64,000 nucleotides of DNA from NCBI RefSeq assembly GCF_028885415.1, contig NZ_CP118527.1:5766001-5830000 (forward strand), in the 5' to 3' direction. Shown in pieces: positions 17,222 through 28,676 of this stretch. Position 1 is the stretch's first letter; each line of letters begins with the position of its first letter. The notes beneath the pieces were generated by a model. The model was not told where the DNA came from. It searched no databases and worked only from the letters and a program-made list of their open reading frames with translations. The translations under genes were made by a program, and so were the position numbers. The DNA is from Streptomyces coeruleorubidus (lineage in GTDB: Bacteria > Actinomycetota > Actinomycetes > Streptomycetales > Streptomycetaceae).

Positions 17222-17673
17222 GATCACGGCCTTTGATCAATACGCCCGAATTGCCCCGCACTTACCATCGGTTGGGTTGATTGGCCAAGCCCCGTTCTCA
17301 TGAGCCTCTCATGCGTGTGACGGAGGTCACGGAACGGCTGCCGTGGCGGACGCGTCCGGCGTCGTAGATCACGGCCGGATCACGGCCTCGCGAAGATCGT
17401 GAACGAATGCACGCGTCCACACCCCGCTCCGCGCGACCTCTGATGTGTGAACGCGCCTCTATCAAGAGATCGAGTCCATCGCGAATTTGCATGCAAGGGA
17501 ACCCTCTTGATATGGAGACGCCCCCCTCCGGCCTGCACTGACGAGCCAAAATGTCACCTCTGGTGATCACTCGGACGCTTCGGGTGTGAAGATCACCGCT
17601 CATCCGACTTCATGATCGATCGTCAGGTGGTGGAGATCACAAAGCTTGTGCAATACCTCGTGTCGCAGATCAC
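17222..17673. repeat. Cluster of seven GATCAC motifs in the NlpC/P60-nuoA intergenic region
   Basis: GATCAC occurs on the plus strand at 17222, 17367, 17378, 17565, 17591, 17635 and 17668. The copies at 17367 and 17378 belong to an 11-bp tandem repeat GATCACGGCCG. Those at 17565, 17591, 17635 and 17668 are spaced 26, 44 and 33 bases; 44 and 33 are whole multiples of 11. A six-base word is expected about 0.1-0.2 times in this length. The copy at 17563-17570 is the palindrome GTGATCAC. Confidence 0.7.
17317..17330. promoter_or_regulatory. Crp-type binding site (GTG-N6-GNCAC)
   Basis: GTGACGGAGGTCAC exactly fits the GTG-N6-GNCAC motif known for Streptomyces Crp. It lies about 240 bases upstream of the NlpC/P60 start and 500 upstream of nuoA. 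Crp influences germination and cell-wall genes in Streptomyces, so the hydrolase gene is the likelier target; this is inference from sequence only. Confidence 0.55.
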
Positions 17674-17707
17674 AGAGCGTCGGGCATAAGATGCACGCGG
17701 TTGGGCT

Positions 17708-17723
17708 TGTGACCTGCTTCACA
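17708..17723. promoter_or_regulatory. Rex operator (ROP-type site) upstream of nuoA
   Basis: TGTGACCTGCTTCACA carries perfect TGTGA and TCACA arms separated by six bases, matching the Streptomyces Rex operator family (consensus TGTGAAC...TTCACA). Rex is the NADH/NAD-sensing repressor of respiratory genes and is known to control nuo in S. coelicolor. The site lies 109 bases before the nuoA start, and a CATAAG (17685-17690) just upstream could be the -10, which would put the operator just after the transcription start. The same symmetry would also suit a Crp protein; the nuo context favours Rex. Confidence 0.75.
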
Positions 17724-17831
17724 TGTTCCCGATCTTCGCCGGGACCGGCGGGGTTCGAGGGGCCGGTGGGGCGGATGTGAGCTCGACGCAAACCGCCAGC
17801 AGTCAGTGCCGACTGAGAGGAGCGAGGAGCG

Positions 17832-18191
17832 GTGAACGCTTATGCGCCCATCCTCGTACTGGGAGCCCTCGGGGCAGGCTTTGCGATCTTCTCCGTGGTC
17901 ATGGCCACGTTGATCGGGCCGAAGCGGTACAACCGCGCCAAGCTCGAGGCCTACGAGTGCGGTATCGAGCCGACCCCCACGCCGGCCGGCGGCGGGCGCT
18001 TCCCGATCAAGTACTACCTGACGGCGATGCTCTTCATCATTTTCGATATCGAGATCGTCTTCCTCTACCCCTGGGCCGTCACCTTCGACGCCCTGGGGAT
18101 TTTCGGGCTCGTGGAGATGCTGCTCTTCGTGCTCACCGTCTTCGTCGCGTACGCGTACGTATGGCGGCGCGGCGGCCTGGAATGGGACTGA
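17832..18191 (+). CDS. nuoA: NADH-quinone oxidoreductase subunit A
   Basis: A 119-residue protein with three membrane helices, starting at GTG 17832 behind a purine-rich GAGGAGCG. The family segment [27 protein letters not shown], containing the functionally important cysteine of the loop between helices 1 and 2, is intact, followed by [16 protein letters not shown]. It is part of the membrane arm of respiratory complex I next to the quinone site. First gene of the fourteen-gene operon. Confidence 0.97.
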   Translation: MNAYAPILVLGALGAGFAIFSVVMATLIGPKRYNRAKLEAYECGIEPTPTPAGGGRFPIKYYLTAMLFIIFDIEIVFLYPWAVTFDALGIFGLVEMLLFVLTVFVAYAYVWRRGGLEWD

Positions 18192-18204
18192 GGGGCCACA
18201 AGTC

Positions 18205-18755
<551 letters not shown>

Positions 18756-18759
<4 letters not shown>

Positions 18760-19492
18760 GCGACGCCGACAACAACGGGGTCAACCCCGAGAAGGACCTC
18801 AGCGCGTCGAACCTCCCGGGCCAGCGCGGCCAGGGCGGTGAGGAGATCCGCGTCCAGCGCGGCATGTTCGGCGCGACCAACGGCGGCGACACCTCCGGCT
18901 ACGGCGGCCTGGTCCGCTCGGTCCGGCTCCCGGGACCGGCGACCCGCCCCTACGGCGGCTGGTTCGACGAGGTCGCCGACGAACTGGAGGGCGCGCTGGA
19001 GGAACAGGGACTGCTCCCCGGGAACGCCATCGAGAAGACGGTCGTCGACCGCGACGAGCTGACCTTCCACATCGAGCGCGAGCACCTGCTGATGGTCGCC
19101 CGCACCCTGCGCGACGACCCGGCCCTGCGCTTCGAGCTGTGCACCGGCGTCAGCGGTGTCCACTACCCGAACGACAAGGGTCGCGAGCTGCACGCCGTCT
19201 ACCACCTGCGTTCGATCACCCACAACCGGCTGATCCGCCTGGAGGTCAGCTGCCCCGACAGCGACCCGCACATCCCGTCGCTGTTCTCCGTCTATCCGAC
19301 GAACGACTGGCACGAGCGCGAGACGTACGACTTCTTCGGCATCGTCTTCGACGGCCACCCTGCCCTGACGCGGATCATGATGCCGGACGACTGGCAGGGC
19401 TTTCCGCAGCGCAAGGACTACCCCCTCGGCGGCATCCCCGTCGAGTACAAGGGCGCCCAGATCCCGGCTCCGGACCAGCGGAGGTCGTACTC

Positions 19493-19496
<4 letters not shown>
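18756..19496 (+). CDS. nuoC: NADH-quinone oxidoreductase subunit C
   Basis: A 246-residue subunit of the peripheral arm, starting at GTG 18756 inside the nuoB stop. About 60 disordered, Gly/Asn-rich residues precede the conserved domain. The signature [22 protein letters not shown] and the C-terminal [13 protein letters not shown] are typical of the 30-kDa subunit family. It is separate from NuoD here, unlike the fused NuoCD of E. coli. The long N-terminal region is common in streptomycetes. Confidence 0.96.
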
Positions 19497-20811
<1,315 letters not shown>

Positions 20812-20815
<4 letters not shown>

Positions 20816-21672
20816 CCACCTCTTCTTCCGAGCGGGGCGTCAGCCTGGGTATGCCCGAACTGCCCGCACCCGCCTACCCGGACGACGTCCGGGCCCGTCT
20901 GGAGACCGACGCGCGCGAGATCATCGCCCGCTACCCGGACTCCCGGTCCGCCCTCCTGCCGCTGCTGCACCTGGTGCAGTCGGAGGAGGGGCACGTCACG
21001 CGCACCGGGATGCGGTTCTGCGCGGACATGCTCGGCCTGACCACGGCCGAGGTCACCGCCGTCGCCACCTTCTACACCATGTACCGGCGCCGCCCGAGCG
21101 GTGATTACCAGGTGGGGGTGTGCACCAACACCCTGTGCGCCGTCATGGGCGGGGACGCGATCTTCGAGGAGCTCCAGGAGCACCTGGGCGTCGGCAACGG
21201 CGAGACCACCGACGACGGCAAGGTCACCCTGGAGCACATCGAGTGCAACGCGGCCTGCGACTTCGCGCCGGTCGTGATGGTCAACTGGGAGTTCTTCGAC
21301 AACCAGACCCCGACGAGCGCCAAGCGCCTCGTCGACGACCTGCGCGCGGGACGGCCGGTCGCACCCACGCGCGGGGCGCCCCTGTGCACCTTCAAGGAGA
21401 CCGCCCGGGTCCTGGCCGGTTTCCCCGACGACCGGGACGGGGCCGTCGAGTCGGGGGGAAGCGCGGGACCCGCCTCCCTGGTCGGTCTGAAGCTCGCCAA
21501 GGGCGAGTCCGCTCCCGCACGCGTGGTGCACCCGCGCGGTGAGGCGGCCCGGACCGGGGCACCGCACGAGCCCTCACCGACGGAGCACTTGAGCTCGCAC
21601 GACGCGCCGCAGGACACGTCGGCCTCCGACCCAGCCCACCCGGCCGGGCCTGCCGCCGAGGAGGGGGAGTGA
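20812..21672 (+). CDS. nuoE: NADH-quinone oxidoreductase subunit E
   Basis: A 286-residue subunit carrying the N1a 2Fe-2S cluster. Cysteines appear in [13 protein letters not shown] and [13 protein letters not shown], the thioredoxin-like pattern of the 24-kDa subunit. It starts at GTG 20812 inside the nuoD stop. The conserved domain ends near residue 195; the remaining 90 residues are a Pro/Ser/Glu-rich, probably disordered tail ([17 protein letters not shown]) absent from E. coli NuoE. It sits with NuoF in the NADH-dehydrogenase module. Confidence 0.95.
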
Positions 21673-23018
21673 TGACCTTGGCACCCGAGCTGAAAGACAT
21701 GAGCCCCGAGAAGCTGCTCGCACCGGTGCTGTCGGCCTTCTGGGACGAGGACAGGTCCTGGACGCTGGACGTGTACCGAAGGCACGACGGGTACGAGGGG
21801 CTTCGCAAGGCGCTCGCCATGTCGCCGGACGACGTGATCGCGTACGTCAAGGAGTCCGGTCTGCGCGGGCGCGGCGGCGCGGGATTCCCCACGGGCATGA
21901 AGTGGCAGTTCATTCCCCAGGGGGACGGAAAGCCGCACTATCTGGTTGTCAACGCCGACGAGTCGGAGCCGGGGACGTGCAAGGACATCCCGCTCCTCTT
22001 CGCGAACCCGCACAGCCTCATCGAGGGCATGATCATCGCGTGTTACGCCATCAGGTCTTCGCATGCCTTCATCTATCTGCGTGGTGAAGTCGTCCCAGTG
22101 CTGCGGCGGTTGCACTCTGCCGTGCGCGAGGCGTACGAGGCGGGCTTCCTCGGCGAGAACATCCTGGGCAGCGGACTCGACCTCGACATCACCGTGCACG
22201 CGGGCGCGGGCGCGTACATCTGCGGTGAGGAGACCGCACTGCTGGACTCGCTCGAAGGCCGCCGGGGTCAACCGCGGCTTCGTCCCCCCTTCCCTGCTGT
22301 CGCGGGCCTCTACGCGTGCCCGACTGTGGTGAACAACGTCGAGTCGATCGCGTCGGTTCCCGCGATCATGCATCGGGGCAAGGAATGGTTCCGGTCGATG
22401 GGGAGTGAGAAGTCGCCCGGCTTCACGCTCTACTCCCTCTCCGGCCATGTGGCGAGCCCCGGCCAGTACGAGGCGCCGCTCGGGATCACGCTCCGCCAGC
22501 TCCTCGAGATGAGCGGCGGCATGCGCCCCGGGCACCGCCTCAAGTTCTGGACGCCGGGCGGCTCCTCGACCCCGATGTTCACCGACGAGCATCTCGACGT
22601 CCCTCTTGATTACGAAGGAGTGGGCGCCGCGGGTTCCATGCTCGGCACAAAAGCTCTCCAGTGCTTCGACGAGACGACCTGCGTGGTGCGGGCCGTGACG
22701 CGCTGGACCGAGTTCTACGCCCACGAGTCCTGCGGCAAGTGCACGCCCTGCCGCGAAGGGACGTACTGGCTCGTGCAGCTGCTGCGCGACATCGAGGCCG
22801 GCAAGGGACGGATGTCCGACCTCGACAAGCTGAACGACATCGCCGACAACATCAACGGCAAGTCCTTCTGCGCCCTCGGCGACGGCGCCGCCTCGCCGAT
22901 CTTCTCCTCGCTCAAGTACTTCCGCGAGGAGTACGAGCAGCACATCACGGGCCGGGGATGCCCCTTCGACCCGGCCAAGTCGACGGCCTGGGCCGACCGC
23001 ACGGAGGTGAACGCATGA
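21672..23018 (+). CDS. nuoF: NADH-quinone oxidoreductase subunit F
   Basis: A 448-residue flavoprotein that binds NADH, FMN and the N3 4Fe-4S cluster. The NADH site [16 protein letters not shown], the FMN-site segment [13 protein letters not shown], and the cluster motif [12 protein letters not shown] with a later cysteine in SFCALGDGA are present. ATG 21672 is preferred over the adjacent GTG 21669 because AGGAGG at 21659-21664 is then 7 bases away. Codon use in part of the gene (about 21880-22400) is a little less GC-rich at third positions than the rest of the operon. Confidence 0.96.
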   Translation: MTLAPELKDMSPEKLLAPVLSAFWDEDRSWTLDVYRRHDGYEGLRKALAMSPDDVIAYVKESGLRGRGGAGFPTGMKWQFIPQGDGKPHYLVVNADESEPGTCKDIPLLFANPHSLIEGMIIACYAIRSSHAFIYLRGEVVPVLRRLHSAVREAYEAGFLGENILGSGLDLDITVHAGAGAYICGEETALLDSLEGRRGQPRLRPPFPAVAGLYACPTVVNNVESIASVPAIMHRGKEWFRSMGSEKSPGFTLYSLSGHVASPGQYEAPLGITLRQLLEMSGGMRPGHRLKFWTPGGSSTPMFTDEHLDVPLDYEGVGAAGSMLGTKALQCFDETTCVVRAVTRWTEFYAHESCGKCTPCREGTYWLVQLLRDIEAGKGRMSDLDKLNDIADNINGKSFCALGDGAASPIFSSLKYFREEYEQHITGRGCPFDPAKSTAWADRTEVNA

Positions 23019-25519
23019 CCGTGACCACCAACGCTCCCTCAGGCGGGGGGCAGGCGGCGGTCCCGCCGGAGGACCTCGTGACGCTGACGATCGACGGCAT
23101 CGAGATCAGCGTGCCCAAGGGCACCCTGGTCATCCGGGCCGCCGAACAACTCGGCATCGAGATCCCCCGGTTCTGCGACCACCCCCTCCTCGACCCGGCC
23201 GGCGCATGCCGCCAGTGCATCGTCGAAGTCGAGGGCCAGCGCAAGCCCATGGCGTCCTGCACCATCACCTGCACCGACGGGATGGTGGTCAAGACCCACC
23301 TCACCTCCCCGGTCGCCGAGAAGGCCCAGAAGGGTGTGATGGAGCTCCTGCTCATCAACCACCCGCTGGACTGCCCGGTCTGCGACAAGGGCGGCGAGTG
23401 CCCGCTGCAGAACCAGGCCATGTCGCACGGCGACGCCGAGTCCCGCTTCGAGGGCCGCAAGCGGACCTACGAGAAGCCCGTGCCGATCTCCACGCAGGTG
23501 CTGCTCGACCGCGAGCGGTGCGTGCTGTGCGCCCGCTGCACCCGGTTCTCCAACCAGGTCGCGGGCGACCCGATGATCGAGCTGGTCGAGCGGGGCGCGC
23601 TCCAGCAGGTCGGCACCGGCGAGGGCGACCCGTTCGAGTCGTACTTCTCCGGCAACACCATCCAGATCTGCCCGGTCGGCGCGCTGACCTCGGCGGCGTA
23701 CCGATTCCGCTCCCGCCCCTTCGACCTGGTCTCCTCCCCGTCGGTCTGCGAGCACTGCTCCGGCGGCTGCGCCACGCGCACCGACCACCGGCGCGGCAAG
23801 GTCATGCGGCGGCTCGCGGCCCACGACCCCGAGGTCAACGAGGAGTGGATCTGCGACAAGGGGCGGTTCGCGTTCCGGTACGCGCAGCAGCGGGACCGGC
23901 TGGAGACGCCGCTCGTGCGCAACGCCGAGGGCGAGCTGGAACCGGCCTCCTGGCCCGAGGCGCTCCAGATCGCCGCCCAGGGGCTGCTGGCCTCCCGGGG
24001 GCGCACCGGCGTCCTGACCGGCGGCCGGCTCACCATCGAGGACGCCTACGCGTACAGCAAGTTCGCGCGCGTGGCGCTCGACACCAACGACATCGACTTC
24101 CGCGCGCGCGTGCACAGCGGCGAGGAGGCCGACTTCCTCGCCGCCCAGGTCGCCGGGCGCGGCCGGGACCTCGACGGTACGGGCGTCACGTACACCGCAC
24201 TGGAGAAGGCACCCGCCGTCCTGCTGGTCGGTTTCGAGGCGGAGGAGGAGGCGCCCGGCGTCTTCCTGCGGCTTCGCAAGGCCTGGCGGGGGCACGGGCA
24301 GAAGGTCTTCTCCCTGGCCACGCACGCCACGCGCGGTCTGGAGAAGGCCGGCGGGACGCTGCTGCCGGCGGCCCCCGGCACCGAGACCGAGTGGCTGGAC
24401 GCACTCGCGAGCAACGTCGGCCTGGAGGACGACGGCGCTCTCGCCGCCGAGGCGCTGCGCGCCGAGGGTGCCGTGATCGTCGTCGGCGAGCGGCTGGCGG
24501 CGGTGGCCGGCGGCCTGACCGCCGCCGCACGCACCGCCTCCGCCACCGGAGCGCGGCTGGCGTGGATCCCGCGCCGGGCCGGGGAGCGCGGTGCCATCGA
24601 GGCGGGCGCGCTGCCTTCGCTGCTGCCGGGCGGGCGCCCGGCCACCGACCCACGCGCGCGTGACGAGGTCGCCGACGTCTGGGGCGTCGCCGGTCTCCCG
24701 CACCGCTACGGCCGTGACACCGGCCAGATCGTGGAGGCCGCCGCGACCGGCGAACTCCAGGCGCTGCTGGTGGCGGGCGTCGAGATCGCCGACCTGCCCG
24801 ACCCGGCACGCGCGCGTGCGGCACTCGACGAGGTCGGCTTCCTGGTCTCGCTCGAACTGCGGCCGGGCGAGATCACCCGCAAGGCCGACGTGGTCCTGCC
24901 CGTCGCCGCGGTCGCCGAGAAGGCCGGCACCTTCCTCAACTGGGAAGGCCGGGTCCGCTTCTTCGAGGCCGCGCTCAAGCCCGACCACATGACCCGCCGC
25001 CTCGCGCCCACCGACGCGCGCGTGCTGCAGATGGTGGCCGACGCCATGGACGTCCACCTCGGACTGCCCGATCTGCGCACCGTTCGGGCGGAGATCGACC
25101 GGCTCGGCGCCTGGGACGGCCCGCGGGCCACCGAACCCCTGGAGACGGCGGGCGCCCTGCCCCGTCCGGCCGCCGGCGAGGCCGTGCTCGCGGGTCACCG
25201 GCTGCTGCTCGACCAGGGCGTCCTCCAGCAGGGCGACGAGGCTCTCGCCGGCACCCGGCACGCCGCACGCGCGCGTGTGTCCGCCGCGACGGCCGCCGAG
25301 GCGGGCGTCAAGGACGGCGACCTCCTCGCGGTGACCGGCCCCCAGGGAGTCGTCGAACTCCCGCTCCAGATCAGTGAGATGCCCGACCGGGTGGTGTGGC
25401 TCCCGCTGAACTCCACCGGTGGCGGCGTCGCCTCCGACACCGGGGCGCGGCCCGGCTCCCTCGTCCGCATCGGCCCGGCGACCCTCGCCGGCGAGGCCCC
25501 CAAGGAGGTGGAGGCATGA
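23015..25519 (+). CDS. nuoG: NADH-quinone oxidoreductase subunit G
   Basis: An 834-residue iron-sulfur subunit. The N-terminal 2Fe-2S ferredoxin domain has C54, C65, C68 and C82; then come [13 protein letters not shown] and [10 protein letters not shown] with a CPVGAL cysteine for two 4Fe-4S clusters. A further set [11 protein letters not shown] belongs to the remnant molybdopterin-enzyme domain, which continues to the C-terminus without catalytic residues for molybdenum. Electrons pass through it from NuoF/E towards NuoI. The start ATG 23015 overlaps the nuoF stop. Confidence 0.96.
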   Translation: MTVTTNAPSGGGQAAVPPEDLVTLTIDGIEISVPKGTLVIRAAEQLGIEIPRFCDHPLLDPAGACRQCIVEVEGQRKPMASCTITCTDGMVVKTHLTSPVAEKAQKGVMELLLINHPLDCPVCDKGGECPLQNQAMSHGDAESRFEGRKRTYEKPVPISTQVLLDRERCVLCARCTRFSNQVAGDPMIELVERGALQQVGTGEGDPFESYFSGNTIQICPVGALTSAAYRFRSRPFDLVSSPSVCEHCSGGCATRTDHRRGKVMRRLAAHDPEVNEEWICDKGRFAFRYAQQRDRLETPLVRNAEGELEPASWPEALQIAAQGLLASRGRTGVLTGGRLTIEDAYAYSKFARVALDTNDIDFRARVHSGEEADFLAAQVAGRGRDLDGTGVTYTALEKAPAVLLVGFEAEEEAPGVFLRLRKAWRGHGQKVFSLATHATRGLEKAGGTLLPAAPGTETEWLDALASNVGLEDDGALAAEALRAEGAVIVVGERLAAVAGGLTAAARTASATGARLAWIPRRAGERGAIEAGALPSLLPGGRPATDPRARDEVADVWGVAGLPHRYGRDTGQIVEAAATGELQALLVAGVEIADLPDPARARAALDEVGFLVSLELRPGEITRKADVVLPVAAVAEKAGTFLNWEGRVRFFEAALKPDHMTRRLAPTDARVLQMVADAMDVHLGLPDLRTVRAEIDRLGAWDGPRATEPLETAGALPRPAAGEAVLAGHRLLLDQGVLQQGDEALAGTRHAARARVSAATAAEAGVKDGDLLAVTGPQGVVELPLQISEMPDRVVWLPLNSTGGGVASDTGARPGSLVRIGPATLAGEAPKEVEA

Positions 25520-26892
25520 GCCCGTACCTCGCCGCTGAAGACCTCTCGATGTTCGGCCACGACCCGTGGTGGCTGGTCGTCATCAAGGCGGTGTTCTGCT
25601 TCGCCTTCCTGATGGTGACCGTGCTGATCTCCATCGTCATGGAGCGCAAGGTCGTCGCCTGGATGCAGCTGCGCATCGGCCCCAACCGGCACGGCCCCTG
25701 GGGCATGCTCCAGTCGCTCGCCGACGGCATCAAACTGATGCTCAAGGAAGACGTCATCGTCAAGCGCGCGGACAAGGCGGTGTACGTCCTCGCGCCGATC
25801 GTCGCGGCCATCCCGGCCTTCATGGCGATCGCGGTGATCCCCTTCGGCCCGGCCGGCAACGAGATCTCGATCTTCGGCCACCGCACCACGATGCAGCTCA
25901 CCGACCTGCCGATCGCGATGCTCTACATCCTCGCGGTCGCCTCCGTCGGCATCTACGGCATCGTGCTGGCGGGCTGGAGCTCCGGATCGACGTACCCGCT
26001 GCTGGGCGGCCTGCGCTCCTGCGCGCAGATGATCTCGTACGAGATCGCGATGGGCGCCGCCTTCGCCTCCGTCTTCCTCTACTCGGGGTCGATGTCGACC
26101 TCGGCGATCGTGGAGCAGCAGACCGACCGCTGGTACATCCTGCTGCTGCCGCTCTCCTTCGTCCTCTACATCGTGACGATGGTCGGCGAGACCAACCGCG
26201 CGCCCTTCGACATGCCGGAGTCCGAGGGCGACCTGGTCGGCGGCTTCAACACCGAGTACTCGTCGATCAAGTTCGCGATGTTCATGCTCGCCGAGTACGT
26301 CAACATGGTGACCGTCTCGGCCGTCGCCACCACGCTGTTCCTCGGCGGCTGGCGGGCCCCCTGGCCGGTCAGCACCTTCTGGGAGGGCGCGAACCACGGC
26401 TGGTGGCCGATGCTCTGGTTCACGGTCAAGGTCCAGTTGCTGCTGTTCATGTTCATCTGGATCCGCGGCACGCTCCCACGCGTCCGCTACGACCAGCTGA
26501 TGAAGCTCGGCTGGAAGGTCCTCATCCCGGTCTCGCTGGTCTGGCTGATGCTCGTCGCCACCGTGCGGGCCTTCAGGAACGAGGGCTACGACTTCGCCGA
26601 CATCGCCCTCTACGTCGGCGGCGGCGTGCTGGCGCTGCTGGTGCTCTCCTTCGTGGTCGACATGTTCCGCGAGAAGTCGAAGCAGGCCGAGCCGCCGGCC
26701 GAGACGCCGGCCGCCTTCGACCCGATGGTGGGCGGATTCCCCGTACCGCCATTGCCGGGACAGGAGCTCCCACCGGTCCCGCGACGCCGCTCGCGCCGAG
26801 AGCGGGAGCTGATTGTCAGTGGTGGGCCCGATACTCAGAGTGACGAATCTCTGGGCGGAACTACGGATGGAAAGGAGGCGTCCGATGGCTGA
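25516..26892 (+). CDS. nuoH: NADH-quinone oxidoreductase subunit H
   Basis: A 458-residue membrane subunit with eight predicted helices that, with NuoB and NuoD, forms the quinone-access channel. Conserved loops [17 protein letters not shown] and [15 protein letters not shown] (acidic residues implicated in proton coupling) are clear. After the last helix it has a tail of about 75 residues rich in Pro and Arg ([17 protein letters not shown]), longer than in most bacteria and overlapping the next gene by 8 bases. The start ATG 25516 overlaps the nuoG stop. Confidence 0.96.
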   Translation: MSPYLAAEDLSMFGHDPWWLVVIKAVFCFAFLMVTVLISIVMERKVVAWMQLRIGPNRHGPWGMLQSLADGIKLMLKEDVIVKRADKAVYVLAPIVAAIPAFMAIAVIPFGPAGNEISIFGHRTTMQLTDLPIAMLYILAVASVGIYGIVLAGWSSGSTYPLLGGLRSCAQMISYEIAMGAAFASVFLYSGSMSTSAIVEQQTDRWYILLLPLSFVLYIVTMVGETNRAPFDMPESEGDLVGGFNTEYSSIKFAMFMLAEYVNMVTVSAVATTLFLGGWRAPWPVSTFWEGANHGWWPMLWFTVKVQLLLFMFIWIRGTLPRVRYDQLMKLGWKVLIPVSLVWLMLVATVRAFRNEGYDFADIALYVGGGVLALLVLSFVVDMFREKSKQAEPPAETPAAFDPMVGGFPVPPLPGQELPPVPRRRSRRERELIVSGGPDTQSDESLGGTTDGKEASDG

Positions 26893-27526
26893 GGAACCGA
26901 AGGACACCAAGCCCGGTTTCCAGAACCCGGTGGCCGGCTTCGGCGTGACCTTCAAGGCCATGTTCAAGAAGCGGCTGACCGAGCAGTACCCGGAGCAGCA
27001 GAAGACCACGGCTCCGCGCTTCCACGGACGGCACCAGCTCAACCGCCATCCGGACGGCCTGGAGAAGTGCGTCGGCTGCGAACTGTGCGCGTGGGCGTGC
27101 CCCGCCGACGCGATCTACGTGGAGGGCGCGGACAACACCGACGAGGAGCGCTACTCGCCGGGCGAGCGGTACGGCCGCGTCTACCAGATCAACTACGCCC
27201 GCTGCATCCTGTGCGGCCTGTGCATCGAGGCGTGCCCCACGCGCGCGCTCACGATGACGAACGAGTTCGAGCTGGCCGACTCCAGCCGGGCCAACCTCAT
27301 CTACACCAAGGAGCAGCTGCTCGCCGGTCTGGAGGAGGGCATGGTCGACACGCCCCACGCCATCTACCCGGGCACCGACGAACAGGACTACTACCGCGGC
27401 CTGGTCACCGAGGCCGCACCCGGTACGGAGCGCCAGGTCGCCCACTCCAAGGGCGAGGTCGTGCAGGAGGCCGACTCGACCTTCGGCGGGACGGAACCGG
27501 CGTCGAAGAAGGTGATCGACCGATGA
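26885..27526 (+). CDS. nuoI: NADH-quinone oxidoreductase subunit I
   Basis: A 213-residue ferredoxin-like subunit with two 4Fe-4S motifs: [12 protein letters not shown] and [12 protein letters not shown], carrying clusters N6a and N6b that feed N2 in NuoB. The start is ATG 26885, preceded by GGAGGCGTCCG, so the ribosome site and first codons lie inside the 3' end of nuoH. A polar 50-residue C-terminal tail ([17 protein letters not shown]) is present. Confidence 0.96.
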   Translation: MAEEPKDTKPGFQNPVAGFGVTFKAMFKKRLTEQYPEQQKTTAPRFHGRHQLNRHPDGLEKCVGCELCAWACPADAIYVEGADNTDEERYSPGERYGRVYQINYARCILCGLCIEACPTRALTMTNEFELADSSRANLIYTKEQLLAGLEEGMVDTPHAIYPGTDEQDYYRGLVTEAAPGTERQVAHSKGEVVQEADSTFGGTEPASKKVIDR

Positions 27527-28365
27527 CCACCCAGCTCGCCGCCTACTCCACCTCCACCGGAGAGGCCGTCCAGTTCTGGATCCTCGGCACGATCGCGGTG
27601 ATCGGCGCCCTGTGCACCATCCTCATGAAGAGGGCCGTGCACAGCGCGCTCTGCCTCGCCGGCACCATGATCATCCTGGCGGTGTTCTACCTCGCCAACG
27701 GCGCCTACTTCCTGGGCGTGGTACAGATCATCGTCTACACCGGCGCGATCATGATGCTGTTCCTGTTCGTGGTGATGCTCGTCGGCGTGACCGCGGCGGA
27801 CTCCTTGAAGGAGACCATCAAGGGCCAGCGCTGGCTGGCCCTGCTGTGCGGGCTCGGCTTCGGCGTCCTGCTGATCGCCGGCATCGGCAACGCCTCCCTC
27901 AGCGAGTTCAGCGGCATCGGCCAGGCGAACGCCGGCGGCAACGTGGAGGGCATCGCCGCGCTCCTCTTCACCAGATACGTCTTCGCGTTCGAGATCACCG
28001 GCGCCCTGCTCATCACGGCCGCCGTCGGCGCCATGGTGCTCACGCACCGCGAGCGCACCGAGCGCGCCAAGACGCAGCGCGAACTGTCCGAGGAGCGGGT
28101 CCGCGAAGGCAAGCAACTGCCGCCGCTGCCGGCCCCGGGTGTGTACGCCCGGCACAACGCGGTCGACATCGCGGGCCTGCTGCCCGACGGCACGCCCTCC
28201 GACCTCACCGTCAGCAAGACGCTGCGGGAGCGGGGCCAGATCCGGGACGTGTCGCAGGAGGCGCTCAACGACCTCAAGGCCCTGGAACAGCGGTCCGAGG
28301 AGCGCCTGGAGCGCAGGGCGGTCGGGCCGGCGAACCTCAAGCGGCCCGAGGAGGCGTCGAAGTGA
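27523..28365 (+). CDS. nuoJ: NADH-quinone oxidoreductase subunit J
   Basis: A 280-residue membrane subunit with five predicted helices in the first 175 residues. The helix containing [22 protein letters not shown] is the conserved third helix with a pi-bulge linked to coupling. The remaining 100 residues are a charged cytoplasmic extension ([32 protein letters not shown]) that may be coiled coil and is not found in E. coli NuoJ. The start ATG overlaps the nuoI stop. Confidence 0.95.
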   Translation: MTTQLAAYSTSTGEAVQFWILGTIAVIGALCTILMKRAVHSALCLAGTMIILAVFYLANGAYFLGVVQIIVYTGAIMMLFLFVVMLVGVTAADSLKETIKGQRWLALLCGLGFGVLLIAGIGNASLSEFSGIGQANAGGNVEGIAALLFTRYVFAFEITGALLITAAVGAMVLTHRERTERAKTQRELSEERVREGKQLPPLPAPGVYARHNAVDIAGLLPDGTPSDLTVSKTLRERGQIRDVSQEALNDLKALEQRSEERLERRAVGPANLKRPEEASK

Positions 28366-28661
28366 ACCCGGTCAACTATCTCTATCTCGCGGCCCTGTTG
28401 TTCACGATCGGTGCCACCGGCGTGCTGATCAGGCGCAACGCGATCGTCGTGTTCATGTGCATCGAGCTCATGCTCAACGCCTGCAACCTCGCGTTCGTCG
28501 CCTTCTCCCGGATGCACGGCAACCTCGACGGCCAGATCATCGCCTTCTTCACGATGGTCGTCGCCGCCGCGGAAGTCGTGGTCGGGCTCGCGATCATCGT
28601 GTCCCTGTTCCGTGCCCGCCACTCGGCCTCGGTCGACGACGCCAGCCTGATGAAGCTGTAA
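28362..28661 (+). CDS. nuoK: NADH-quinone oxidoreductase subunit K
   Basis: A 99-residue antiporter-related subunit with three helices. The conserved glutamates of the proton path are in [15 protein letters not shown] and [15 protein letters not shown] 28362 overlaps the nuoJ stop. Length and layout are as usual for the family. Confidence 0.96.
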   Translation: MNPVNYLYLAALLFTIGATGVLIRRNAIVVFMCIELMLNACNLAFVAFSRMHGNLDGQIIAFFTMVVAAAEVVVGLAIIVSLFRARHSASVDDASLMKL

Positions 28662-28676
28662 GGGGTCGGAAGAATC

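Noticed and set aside
17077..17831. Second ydaO riboswitch before the NlpC/P60 gene
   Set aside because: The conserved blocks GGGGTGAA and CGAACCCGACAG are missing on the minus strand.
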